Shown: positions 1 through 8,608 of the stretch, in pieces
Numbering within the stretch: the stretch's first letter is position 1
Layout of the letters: every line of letters begins with the position of its first letter
Source: Nitrospira sp. CR1.2
GTDB taxonomy: Bacteria > Nitrospirota > Nitrospiria > Nitrospirales > Nitrospiraceae
Direction of reading: 5' to 3'
NCBI GenBank assembly: GCA_014055495.1
Contig: WIAG01000013.1
Location: 1-64,000, forward strand
Length of the DNA: 64,000 bases
Translations under genes and position numbers: made by a program
Notes under the pieces: model-generated
Database searches by the model: none
What the model saw: the letters and a program-made list of their open reading frames with translations, nothing else
What the model was told of the DNA's origin: nothing

Positions 1-1135
1 GCTCGTTGACGGCGACATATTGCTCCCAGTCTGAAGTCCGGAACGTCGGCCGCACATGCGCATTGTGGCAGAGCGGCCAGAGCCCCTCGTTGGAGAAGCC
101 ATAATAAAACCCGGACTCCTCATCCGGTGACAGCCAAATCCGGCGAATATCGTACGACGGATGATCCGGCGGCACCCGCACGTGATCCCGACTGTCCACG
201 ACCTCACGGTCGGCCGAGCCGTTGCCGTGGGCGATCCACACCCCCGAACAGGCCCGCATCACCGGTTCAAGGGCGGAGACCAACCCGCTGGCCGGCACCT
301 GCACCTCGATTTTCTGTCCTCGCCTATTGTGGATATAGGGTTGGCGATTGGAGACAATCAAGATTTCGTCGCCCGACAGATGTTCGTGCAGAACGGTCTT
401 GAGGCTGGCGGGGCTCCAGGTGATCTGGCTTTCATCCCGCATCCGGCGGTCGGCCTCCAATTCCCTTACCAACGCTTCTAAATCCTGCGCAACCGGACGC
501 AAGGCCGGCGAATGGGCTCGACCGCGCTCCGCGGGCAAGCCGGTCCGTGCAAGCATGGCTCGAACACTCGCCACCCAACCTCGCCAACTCAGCTCCGCGA
601 CGAGCACGGTCACCGCCGAAATCACTCCGGCCAAGCCGACAAACAGATAAAAAATGTACCACTTCGTATCCGTGCTGCGCTGATGCGCGAAACTCATGTC
701 GTGGACCAGCATCAACCGGCCCAGCGATTTCCCATCGGATTGAATCGTCGCCACAACCACGTGCAGCGGTCCCTGGGCGAAGCCCACCACTTCGGAGGAA
801 CCGGGCGCCAGGTGCGCCAAGCTTTCACAGGACAATTGATCGGGGTAGGTCAGGGTTTGATAGAGCAATCGCTGCTGCGTGTCGCAGAACCCCAGCGCAT
901 AGAGCCGTTCATCCTGAATCACTTTATGGAAATAGGCGAAAATCTTCGTGCGCGAACGCGAGGCGACCAGGTCGGCCAGCGGCACTTCCATCGTACTGGC
1001 CAGCAATTTGGAGCGGCTTTCGAGGTCGCGGGTGAACCACTTCAGCGTAAGGGAGTCGACGAGGGGCACGACGCTATAGGCCACGACGCCCAAGACCAGC
1101 AAAAGCGGAAGGATAAACCGGATGGAGATCCCCAT
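1..1135 (-). CDS. otsA: Trehalose-6-phosphate synthase (GT20) with membrane-anchored N-terminal extension, 3' end outside window
   Basis: Only the N-terminal 378 codons are in the window. The first ~20 residues form a hydrophobic segment (FILPLLLVLGVVAYSVVPL), followed by an extracytoplasmic-looking stretch of ~150 residues and a second hydrophobic segment (WYIFYLFVGLAGVISAVTVL). The GT20 domain begins around residue 260 with LIVSNRQPYIH, then VWIAHGNGSAD and GFYYGFSNEGLWPL, which are typical N-terminal blocks of OtsA enzymes making trehalose 6-phosphate from a nucleotide-glucose and glucose 6-phosphate. The ATG at 1135 is preceded by AGGAG. It is divergent from the GH15 gene, 49 bp away. The membrane sensory-like extension is absent from classical soluble OtsA. 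The glycosyltransferase assignment is firm; the role of the extension is inference. Confidence 0.88.
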   Translation of the reverse strand, partial: MGISIRFILPLLLVLGVVAYSVVPLVDSLTLKWFTRDLESRSKLLASTMEVPLADLVASRSRTKIFAYFHKVIQDERLYALGFCDTQQRLLYQTLTYPDQLSCESLAHLAPGSSEVVGFAQGPLHVVVATIQSDGKSLGRLMLVHDMSFAHQRSTDTKWYIFYLFVGLAGVISAVTVLVAELSWRGWVASVRAMLARTGLPAERGRAHSPALRPVAQDLEALVRELEADRRMRDESQITWSPASLKTVLHEHLSGDEILIVSNRQPYIHNRRGQKIEVQVPASGLVSALEPVMRACSGVWIAHGNGSADREVVDSRDHVRVPPDHPSYDIRRIWLSPDEESGFYYGFSNEGLWPLCHNAHVRPTFRTSDWEQYVAVNE

Positions 1136-1184
1136 GTGTTCTCCTGCAGTTTACTTTGAGGCCGAAATCTCTTATGGTCGAGGC

Positions 1185-2969
1185 ATGTACCCTTACGGAC
1201 TCATCGGCAATTGCCACGTCTCGGCACACATTCATGAAAGCGGGTCTGTCGACTGGCTCTGCCTGCCCAGACCGGACAGTGATCCGGTCTTTGGACGAAT
1301 CCTCGATCCCGAAGGCGGGCACTTTTCCATATCAAGCCCTACCAGCTCCGCTCAAGTCAAGACAACGCAACGCTACCTTCCTAATACAAATATCCTGGTG
1401 ACCGAAGTGTCCACATCCAACGGGGACACCTTCAGGATCACGGACTTCTGCCCGCGCTTCGAGCAGTACGGCCGGGTCTACCGCCCCGCCGCTCTCTTTC
1501 GCATCGTCGAACCGCTGGCCGGCACACCCTCGATTCGCGTGAGCTGTCGCCCGGTGACGGGATGGGGGAAGGAGTATGCCCGCGGCATGCGCGGCAACAG
1601 CCACGTGCGCTACGACATCCGCGGGGAATACCTCCGGCTGCTGACCAACATGCCCCTGACGTATCTCTACGAAGAGCGCCCCTTCGCCTTGACCGAGAAG
1701 ACCTATTTCGCCCTGACCTGGGGCCTGGGCATCGAGGACGACCTCGCCAAGGTCAGCCACGAATTCCTGGATCAGACCACCCGCTACTGGCGGATGTGGG
1801 TGAAGCATTGTTCGATTCCGGTGCTGCACCAGGAAGAGGTGATCCGTTCCGCCCTTGCGCTCAAACTCCACTGCTACGAAGACACCGGCGCCATTCTGGC
1901 TGCCCTGACTACCAGCCTCCCCGAGGAGCCTGGTGGACCCCGGAATTGGGACTATCGCTACTGCTGGTTGCGCGATGCCTATTTTTCGCTCACCGCCTTT
2001 CACAATCTCGGGCACTTCGAGGAAATGGAAGGGTTCCTCAAATTCCTCCTCAACATCGCCTATACGCATGAATATTCCAGAGAACGGCTGGCCCCGGTGT
2101 ACACGCTGAGTCAGGACCTCCCGCTGCCGGAAACCGAACATGCCCATTGGGCCGGCTTCTCGGGCAGCGCCCCCGTGCGCAACCACAATCAAGCCGCCGA
2201 ACACATTCAAAACGACGTATACGGCGAGTTGGTGCTCGCGCTCACGCCGATTTTCAGCGACAACCGCTTTTACGATTTGCGCACAAAAGATCAGGAGCAG
2301 CTCGTGGCGAATCTGGCCCGACTCTGCGATCGCACCATCGCGCAACCGGACGCAGGTTTGTGGGAAATTCGTAACGGTTGGCAAGAACACTCATTTTCGA
2401 ACCTGATGTGCTGGGCCGGGCTCGACCGGGCCCATCGCATGCACAAGGCGGGATTTTTGCCGTCCTTGACCTTCGACCTCGACGCAGCCCGTACGCGCGC
2501 CTCCCAGGCACTCTTGAACGCCACCAAGGACGGCTCGCTCCGCAACGGACCCAAGGACGAGACGTACGATGCCTCGCTGGCGCAAGCGGCGATCCTCGGC
2601 TTTCCCAACCGCGACGTGTGCGAGGCGACCATGCAGAGCATTGCGCAAGCCCTCGCCGTGCAAGCGGGCGGGAAAGAGACCGGCTTCTATTTCCGCTACC
2701 TCCGCCCCGATGATTTCGGCCGGCCGCAATCCAGCTTCGTCATCTGTTCCTTCTGGGTCGTGCAAGGCCTGGCGCGGCTCGGGCGCATGGCGGAGGCGCA
2801 GCAGATCATGGCTCAGGTCCTCACCGGCGCGAATCATCTCGGACTCTTTTCCGAGCACTTCGTCCCGGAGACCCGCACCCAGCTCGGCAATTTTCCCCAA
2901 GCCTACTCCCATGTCGGCCTGATCAACGCCGCTTTCGCCGTCAGTCCACCCTGGACGACGGTCCTCTGA
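1185..2969 (+). CDS. GH15 family glucoamylase/trehalase-like glycoside hydrolase
   Basis: 594 residues starting MYPYGLIGNCHVS. GH15 family blocks are visible: YGLIGNCH and DWLCLPRPDSDPVF at the N-terminus, RNWDYRYCWLRDAYFSLTA in the catalytic (alpha/alpha)6 barrel, GLWEIRNGWQEHSFSNLMCW carrying the probable general acid Glu, and LFSEHFVPETRTQLGNFPQA near the end with the probable general base. Members hydrolyse terminal alpha-glucosidic bonds of glucans or trehalose. The divergent position beside a trehalose-6-phosphate synthase favours a role in trehalose or glycogen turnover, but substrate cannot be read from sequence. The reading frame is open further upstream to 1122, inside the divergent otsA leader; the later start fits the family N-terminus. 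No signal peptide is seen, so it is probably cytoplasmic. Confidence 0.88.
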   Translation: MYPYGLIGNCHVSAHIHESGSVDWLCLPRPDSDPVFGRILDPEGGHFSISSPTSSAQVKTTQRYLPNTNILVTEVSTSNGDTFRITDFCPRFEQYGRVYRPAALFRIVEPLAGTPSIRVSCRPVTGWGKEYARGMRGNSHVRYDIRGEYLRLLTNMPLTYLYEERPFALTEKTYFALTWGLGIEDDLAKVSHEFLDQTTRYWRMWVKHCSIPVLHQEEVIRSALALKLHCYEDTGAILAALTTSLPEEPGGPRNWDYRYCWLRDAYFSLTAFHNLGHFEEMEGFLKFLLNIAYTHEYSRERLAPVYTLSQDLPLPETEHAHWAGFSGSAPVRNHNQAAEHIQNDVYGELVLALTPIFSDNRFYDLRTKDQEQLVANLARLCDRTIAQPDAGLWEIRNGWQEHSFSNLMCWAGLDRAHRMHKAGFLPSLTFDLDAARTRASQALLNATKDGSLRNGPKDETYDASLAQAAILGFPNRDVCEATMQSIAQALAVQAGGKETGFYFRYLRPDDFGRPQSSFVICSFWVVQGLARLGRMAEAQQIMAQVLTGANHLGLFSEHFVPETRTQLGNFPQAYSHVGLINAAFAVSPPWTTVL

Positions 2970-3171
2970 TCGCCCGATCGGCACCATTCCCTCGCCGCAA
3001 AGCGATCCACACCACACATCGAGAATCAGTAGACATTACTGATCCTCGCGCGGCGACGCGGATGATGGATCGTACCGGATACCTGCCACTCTGTGAGGAA
3101 CTCGTGCTTAGGAGGGGAGGCCCACCCCGGAGCCCATGACGCGACTCCGGGGCAAGAGACACAGCGGACCG

Positions 3172-3582
3172 CTACTGGGCGGGAGCCACGACGCGAATCG
3201 TTCCCGGCTCGATCTTCATGCCACCCGGGTCGGCTGATCTCATACGTGCGTTGTAACTAATGACAATCGGCTTACTGAAACACAAGCTGGCACTCTTGCT
3301 TGGCTCTAGCTCCTTCAACTCGCTCACCCCTCCCATCATACCCGAGAAGCCGCGGTCGCAAGACAACATCTCTCCACTCAGGCCGGGAATATCGATGAGC
3401 ACCGGAAGCGTCCGATGATTCACCCAGCGTATTTCGTCACCGACGTGCACGGTCAGATCCGCTGGTTCCAGATTGGCCTCAAATTTCACCTCATGGATGA
3501 CCGCCGTTCTCGATGTCTGCGGCAGCCCTGCGCAACCAGCGACCAGAACTACCCCCGCCATCGCCACCCATATTTTTCGCAT
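3172..3582 (-). CDS. Cupredoxin-like lipoprotein
   Basis: 136 residues. The start ATG at 3582 follows AAGGAGG. The N-terminus MRKIWVAMAGVVLVAGCAG is a lipoprotein signal peptide with Cys as first mature residue. The rest is a single small beta domain: HVGDEIRWVNHRTLPVLIDI resembles the first ligand loop of plastocyanin-like cupredoxins (His after W-V-N), and SLCFSKPIVISYNARM resembles the C-terminal Cys-containing ligand loop, but the usual second His is not obvious. It may have lost a classic type 1 copper site. Function is unknown; probably a periplasmic, membrane-anchored copper or redox protein. It is monocistronic by position. Confidence 0.65.
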   Translation of the reverse strand: MRKIWVAMAGVVLVAGCAGLPQTSRTAVIHEVKFEANLEPADLTVHVGDEIRWVNHRTLPVLIDIPGLSGEMLSCDRGFSGMMGGVSELKELEPSKSASLCFSKPIVISYNARMRSADPGGMKIEPGTIRVVAPAQ

Positions 3583-3751
3583 ATTCAGCCTCCTTCCTGA
3601 AATAGTAGACACAGATTGTTCCGTCGTCCGCTAGCCTGACGAGACGCTCATCAAGCCCAGACTGCGCGAAACCCTTCTTGTCACTATACCAAGCACGGTG
3701 CGCGAGAAGCGAACAGGGGGCGGCATGTTTTCCTACAGCGCCTGAACCACG

Positions 3752-4315
3752 TTACCCGACTCGCGTCACTCGATTCGCGTCGACGTGATGGAACAGTTCG
3801 TCGCGGCCCTTCATTCTCAACTGCGTATCTTCGTTGTAGCTGAAGCTGTCGCGGCTGTGCACGGTCACCGTCAGTTCATATCGCACGGTCTTGAACTCCC
3901 GATCGAGAAACTTGTTCGAGCAAATGCCATACGTATCCGACCCGGCCTCCGCTGAAATCTGAAACGACGTGGCATCCGGTTCTACGGTACCCCCAGCCAG
4001 CACCATGACTCCCCGCGGCACGATGAAACAACGGAGCACCTGTTTCGCCGCCGCATCCCACAGCCAGTAACCGGTCTCCTCGTGAAACGGCGCGTCCTCG
4101 CCCAAGCGCCAGGCCACGGTCGAGTATCGCAAGCCGTACAACTGTTGTTCATGGTTGTTCACGGGGCCGAACGGCTCGAACGTCATCCGCTCGCGGAACT
4201 TATTACGCTCCGTGCCGCGATCATCCGACGGCGCCACATCGTCGCCCTTGTCGCCCTCCCACACGCCCGCCAGTGCAGCCAACGGACCAAGATGCCTGAT
4301 CAGATCGTCACTCAT
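3752..4315 (-). CDS. Nitrobindin/FABP-like heme-binding beta-barrel protein
   Basis: 187 residues with no signal peptide. It starts ALAGVWEGDKGDDVAP, continues with the E-R-M-T-F-E-P block and HEETGYWLWDAAAKQVL, and ends with strand-rich sequence RDSFSYNEDTQLRMKGRDEL. The pattern G-x-W-x-G, then an H-x-E-x-G-Y-W block, then repeated beta strands matches the THAP4-like/nitrobindin family, which forms a 10-stranded barrel that can bind haem in some members. The conserved C-terminal histidine region may be FHHVDANR. Ligand and role are unknown; cytoplasmic. GGAG-like sequence (AGGAGG) precedes the ATG. Confidence 0.65.
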   Translation of the reverse strand: MSDDLIRHLGPLAALAGVWEGDKGDDVAPSDDRGTERNKFRERMTFEPFGPVNNHEQQLYGLRYSTVAWRLGEDAPFHEETGYWLWDAAAKQVLRCFIVPRGVMVLAGGTVEPDATSFQISAEAGSDTYGICSNKFLDREFKTVRYELTVTVHSRDSFSYNEDTQLRMKGRDELFHHVDANRVTRVG

Positions 4316-4455
4316 GTCGCATTCCTCCTTGTGATACTCCGGTGCCCGCGGTCGAACGACCGGCCCGCAGCTGGCTGCTCTTGTAGCAGAAGAGAGGAGG
4401 GGGACTCAAACGAGGGGGGGCCAATGCTCGCCGACATTCAAGCGTCTTCCTGATT

Positions 4456-6399
4456 CTATCCCTGTGCCACCGGCACGTCGGCGACCAGCAAGTCTTTCAA
4501 GCGCCCCAACGCCTCTGCCACGATGCGGCCTTGGGCGTCGATGTTGGCGATGATCTCGACCGGCGTGCGCTGATCGACCACGGTCACCGCATTCGGATTG
4601 ACCGCCTTGAGGTCGAACACCGCCGCATCGATAGCAGCCGCCTGCGATTCAAGATCTCGTGCGGCCTTGTCCTTCTCACGAATCTGAGCCTCCAGCGCCG
4701 CGATCGCCTTCGTACCGGCTTTATTTTTCTTGAGGCGCTTCAGCCGCTCCTTGAGATCCACCACCTCGGCCTTGATCTTGGCCGCCCCATCCAGCAACGG
4801 CTGCATCTCGTCGCGCGCCTTCACGCGGCGGGCGGCGAAGTCCACCGTCCAGGAGTAGCGGCTTTCGCCTTTCGGCGTCCCTCGCTGCGGAAGAAGGCGG
4901 GCATAGCTGGGAAACCGTGTGCCGCTGGATGCCTCGTCAGCCTGCCACTCTGCCACCAGTGAAGCGGGCAGGGCCGCATCGTCCACTATCGTCCCGTTTG
5001 GGACAAAGCCAAAATGCGCCAGCGTCAGCGGCGTCTTCTTGCCCACCTTCACCGGCGAGAGATCGTAGTACCAGATCCGTGTGGTCTTCTTGCCTTTTGT
5101 GAAAAACAACAAATTCGTCTTGACGCCCGCACCAGCCGTGGAAAACACGCCACCAGGCAGGCTGACGATGGCCCAGAGATCGCACTCGTCTACCAGCTTG
5201 CGCTTGGTCTCCACGAAAGCGCTCTCATTGGTGCGAAAGAGCAGCCCTTCGTCCAGCACCATGGCGCAGGTCCCGCCGGGAGCCAGCTCTGCCAAGATAT
5301 CCTGCAGGAACAGCACCTGCGTGGCGCTGGTTTCGAAGGCGAAATTCTTTTGCGCGTCCTTCCCTTCTTTGCCGCCGAAGGGCGGATTGGTCAGGATCAC
5401 GTTGAACTGCCTAGGCGCTTGCTCGAACAGCGCCGCATAGGTGGCCCGCTTCGTCAGCGCGTTGCCGTGCCACAGGTTGGGCCGATCGATGCCGTGTAAG
5501 ACCAGATTGGCCAGCGCGATAGGAAAAACCAGGTTCTCCTTTTCTCGGCCGAAGAAGGTCTCGTGCTTCAACCGGTCAAGATCGGTGCTGGCTGGGCTCT
5601 TGCCCAACTTGCGCGCGATATGCTCGTAGGCGATGGCTAAAAACCCGCCGGTGCCGCAGCAGGGGTCATAGACCGTCTGCCCCAACGACGGGTCCACGGT
5701 ATGAACCATCGCACGGATCACCTCGCGCGGTGTGAAGAACTGGCCACCGTCGGAATTCTTTTCACCCATCTTCAACAGCAGATCTTCGTAGACCTGCGAC
5801 AGGGTGAAGAAGTGCTGGTCGTCCAAGTGGTCGATGCTGATCTCGTCCACCTTGTCGAGAATGTCGCGCAGGTTGGATTCCGAATCCACCCGCACCCGCT
5901 CCACCGCCGTCATGATACGGCCGATGATGCGTTGCTTCGGGGTAGCCCCGCTGCGGGGCAGGTTGGTGCGCGGGTCCACGTCCAGACTATGCAAATGCGG
6001 CAGCAGGTCTTTGTTGATGAAGTCGAACAGCTTGCCGTCCCCCGCCGCGAATAACGCCTGCCGCTTCCAACCAAAGAGTTTGCCTTCCGGCGTCTTTGGA
6101 TGGTTCTGCTTGTTCGCCTCGTTCCTGGGCGGCGGCGCAGCCCAGTCCTGCCAACGGTAGGGGCTCCGCAAGGCTGGCGTGAAGCTTGCGCCCACCGCCT
6201 CGGCTGCTTCCTGATCGCGCGCCTCCTGCGCGTCGAGGATGCGCAGGAACAGAATCCAGGTCAGCTCCGGCACATATTGCAGGGCGCTCGCGCAGTTGGA
6301 ACGGCGCATCACGTCGCAAATGCTCTTGACGAAGGCCGACAGCGATTGCGTGGAGGCGATGGCCTTGGGTGGTTGTGCAGTGCGTTTCCGGCCGGCCAT
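4456..6399 (-). CDS. hsdM: Type I restriction-modification DNA methyltransferase subunit HsdM
   Basis: 647 residues. The N-terminal helical HsdM domain (SLSAFVKSICDVMRRSNCA) is followed by the N6-adenine methyltransferase domain: DGGQFFTPREVIRAMV, the AdoMet motif DPCCGTGGFLAIAYEH, and the catalytic motif IV NPPFGGKEGKD. The C-terminal third has a coiled coil (LKERLKRLKKNKAGTKAI) of the kind that contacts HsdS. Together with HsdS it would methylate adenine in a bipartite target. It is the last gene of a five-gene operon; its ATG lies 2 bp after the stop of the upstream nuclease gene, so translation is probably coupled. Length is normal and no motif is missing. Confidence 0.95.
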   Translation of the reverse strand: MAGRKRTAQPPKAIASTQSLSAFVKSICDVMRRSNCASALQYVPELTWILFLRILDAQEARDQEAAEAVGASFTPALRSPYRWQDWAAPPPRNEANKQNHPKTPEGKLFGWKRQALFAAGDGKLFDFINKDLLPHLHSLDVDPRTNLPRSGATPKQRIIGRIMTAVERVRVDSESNLRDILDKVDEISIDHLDDQHFFTLSQVYEDLLLKMGEKNSDGGQFFTPREVIRAMVHTVDPSLGQTVYDPCCGTGGFLAIAYEHIARKLGKSPASTDLDRLKHETFFGREKENLVFPIALANLVLHGIDRPNLWHGNALTKRATYAALFEQAPRQFNVILTNPPFGGKEGKDAQKNFAFETSATQVLFLQDILAELAPGGTCAMVLDEGLLFRTNESAFVETKRKLVDECDLWAIVSLPGGVFSTAGAGVKTNLLFFTKGKKTTRIWYYDLSPVKVGKKTPLTLAHFGFVPNGTIVDDAALPASLVAEWQADEASSGTRFPSYARLLPQRGTPKGESRYSWTVDFAARRVKARDEMQPLLDGAAKIKAEVVDLKERLKRLKKNKAGTKAIAALEAQIREKDKAARDLESQAAAIDAAVFDLKAVNPNAVTVVDQRTPVEIIANIDAQGRIVAEALGRLKDLLVADVPVAQG

Positions 6400-6401
6400 G
6401 T

Positions 6402-7415
6402 TCAGTCGGTATCCCCATTTTCTGTGTGTGTGTTTTGCAGATAAAACTCATGCAGCTTCGCCCGCAGCAAGGCTTTGTCCGGCAGTTGGGTCTGGTATTC
6501 GGCGATCAGCGCGGGCGAGGTGCTGCGGCTCAGGGCGTATTCGACCACCTCGTCGTCTTTGCTCGCGCACAACAACAGACCGATGGCCGGGCGTTCGTGC
6601 GACTTCTTCACGTCCCGGTCCAGGGCTTCCAGATAGAAATTCAGCTTGCCCAGGTATTCCGGCTCGAAGCGTCCGACTTTCAGTTCGATGGCCACCAGGC
6701 TGTTCAAGCCGCGATGGAAGAACAACAGGTCCAGCGCGAAATCGCGCCCACCGACCTGCACCGGATATTCGCTGCCCACAAAACAGAAATCGCGCCCCAG
6801 CTCGATCAAGAAATCCTTGAGCCGTAAGAGCAGGCCGCGATGCAGGTCGGTTTCGGCATGGCCCTGGGGAAGATCAAGGAACTCGATCAGATAACTGTCC
6901 TTGAAGACGCTGGCCGCTTCCGGGTGCGCGTCTGACAGCACAGCCGACACCTTTGCCGGTGCCAGCACCGTACGCTCGAACAGCGCCGCCTTGCACTGGC
7001 GCTCCAGCTGCCGTTTGCTCCACTTTTCCTGTACCGCCAGACGCACATAGAACGCTTGTTCCTCCGCCCGCTTGCTCTGGTTCAGGATGATGAGGTGATG
7101 CGTCCACGGCAATTGTGTCACCAGTGGTGACACTAATTCATTGCCCGCATAGGCCTCATAGAATTGCCGCATTCTGAACAGGTTTCGGCGGGTAAACCCG
7201 CGCAGTCCCGGTTGCGTCTGGGCCAGATAGCGGGCCAGTTGATCCACCACGCCATCGCCCCATTCCGAGGCGGCGATTTTACGGCTGATGTGTTCGCCGA
7301 TCTGCCAATACAACTCGATCAGCGTGGTATTGACCGCCTGCACGGCACGTTCCCGGGCCGTGGCGATCAGTTGCGCGATGTCGGCAAAATCGGGAGGTTG
7401 CGGCGTGGTGGTCAT
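6402..7415 (-). CDS. DUF1016 (YhcG-like) PDDEXK nuclease domain protein
   Basis: 337 residues. The N-terminal DUF1016 helical domain is clear (LIELYWQIGEHISRKI, GFTRRNLFRMRQFYEAY, LPWTHHLIILNQ). The C-terminal PDDEXK half contains FALDLLFFHRGLNSLVAIEL followed by K, where D and the E-x-K form the expected metal-binding nuclease residues, then FEPEYLGKLNFYLEALD. The ATG at 7415 overlaps the hsdS stop by the four bases ATGA, which decides the start. The family is often embedded in restriction or other defence loci and is proposed to cleave DNA or form part of a nuclease complex. Here it sits between hsdS and hsdM, so a role inside the type I system is likely but not proven. Confidence 0.88.
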   Translation of the reverse strand: MTTTPQPPDFADIAQLIATARERAVQAVNTTLIELYWQIGEHISRKIAASEWGDGVVDQLARYLAQTQPGLRGFTRRNLFRMRQFYEAYAGNELVSPLVTQLPWTHHLIILNQSKRAEEQAFYVRLAVQEKWSKRQLERQCKAALFERTVLAPAKVSAVLSDAHPEAASVFKDSYLIEFLDLPQGHAETDLHRGLLLRLKDFLIELGRDFCFVGSEYPVQVGGRDFALDLLFFHRGLNSLVAIELKVGRFEPEYLGKLNFYLEALDRDVKKSHERPAIGLLLCASKDDEVVEYALSRSTSPALIAEYQTQLPDKALLRAKLHEFYLQNTHTENGDTD

Positions 7416-8608
7416 GACCTCGCACCCACGTTGTTGAAGGTTTGCGAAAGGAGGTGTTGCGGGAGACGTTCGATCTCGGCCAATTGCGCGGTAACCGATT
7501 GGGCCATGTTGTCGGTTTCGTCGAGTTGGGATTTCAAACGAGCAACGATGTGGCATTGGTCGTCCAGCGGTGGCAGTAAAATCGGAATGGATGCGATGAC
7601 GTCTTGAGAGATATTCCGCATCGAGTCGCTGGTTCCAGTGGCGTAGAGCTCAATGTGCTCACGCGCCAACTCTGTGCGCAGCGCGAGTAGCAAATAATCC
7701 TTGTTGGCACGGCTTTCATCCACGACGAGACGCAAAGTTTTGTCCGACAGCAGGCGCATCGGATAGTCGCGTTCGACGAGCACAACAGCCCCAACAAGTT
7801 CGCGCGTATTGGCACGTGAAATGAGCAAGTCACCTTGCTTGACTCGGTGATTTTCGGCAGGCGTGTATTCGCCCTTCAAAGCTTTAGCCTGGTCGGCACG
7901 GAACTGCGACCACGAAACGGCACTGACCTTCAACACGCCAAGTTCGTCGGGACGCGCTAACACCTCTGCGGTCAGGAAGCTCTTGCCTGTCTGGATTTCA
8001 TTCAAGACGCAGCCAAGCGTCAATGGTTCGCAGACCAGTTGATGGAAAGCGGCTTGCAGTAAGCGGCGTTGCAACAGGGCAGCATCTCGCAACTGCGCCC
8101 TCGCCGCCTGGCGCGCGGCGTCCACTTCAGCCAATTGGGCTTTCAGGCGGGCGGCGACGCGGCGTTGTTCGTCAAGGGAGTCAGGGATGGTGACCTCAAG
8201 GCGCAGTAGAGCATCCACGTCGGCTCTGGGCATGCGGGAGCCCGTCTTCTCGGCCATTGCGCCATTAATGACGCGATCGGTGCGAAGCAGGAAAGCGAGG
8301 AAGCTACGATCTACACCAGTAGGCAGTAATGGAATGATCTCTGTAGAGCATCGCCCATCTCGGTCGGGAGTGGCGACCTTGTTTAAGTAGGGGCGCAACT
8401 TACCGTAGAGAATATGCCGCTCATCAAAAGCGAAGGTCGTGCTCTTCCCTTCAGCCGGGTTGCCGTCGTAGTTCAGAATTCGGCCAGTTCCGGCTTCGAT
8501 CTGTTCGAGACCGAGGTACGGCCGCTCAGACTTAGCCGGTGAATCGGGCCCGATAATCTGCCGGTGCGCAACGGCTATATTAGCCAGTCGGATAGTACGC
8601 CAACTCAT
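7412..8608 (-). CDS. hsdS: Type I restriction-modification specificity subunit HsdS
   Basis: 398 residues with the two-fold HsdS plan. Target-recognition domain 1 spans ~1-135, with the helical spacer DEQRRVAARLKAQLAEVDAA after it. Domain 2 follows from ~180 and ends in a second spacer DDQCHIVARLKSQLDETDNM. The repeated L-D-x-Q/E-x-x-I/V-x-x-R-L-K phrase marks both conserved regions. It would direct HsdM and HsdR to a bipartite DNA sequence; the sequence itself cannot be predicted by eye. The ATG overlaps the hsdR stop by ATGA, and its own stop overlaps the next start the same way, indicating translational coupling across three genes. Confidence 0.93.
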   Translation of the reverse strand: MSWRTIRLANIAVAHRQIIGPDSPAKSERPYLGLEQIEAGTGRILNYDGNPAEGKSTTFAFDERHILYGKLRPYLNKVATPDRDGRCSTEIIPLLPTGVDRSFLAFLLRTDRVINGAMAEKTGSRMPRADVDALLRLEVTIPDSLDEQRRVAARLKAQLAEVDAARQAARAQLRDAALLQRRLLQAAFHQLVCEPLTLGCVLNEIQTGKSFLTAEVLARPDELGVLKVSAVSWSQFRADQAKALKGEYTPAENHRVKQGDLLISRANTRELVGAVVLVERDYPMRLLSDKTLRLVVDESRANKDYLLLALRTELAREHIELYATGTSDSMRNISQDVIASIPILLPPLDDQCHIVARLKSQLDETDNMAQSVTAQLAEIERLPQHLLSQTFNNVGARS

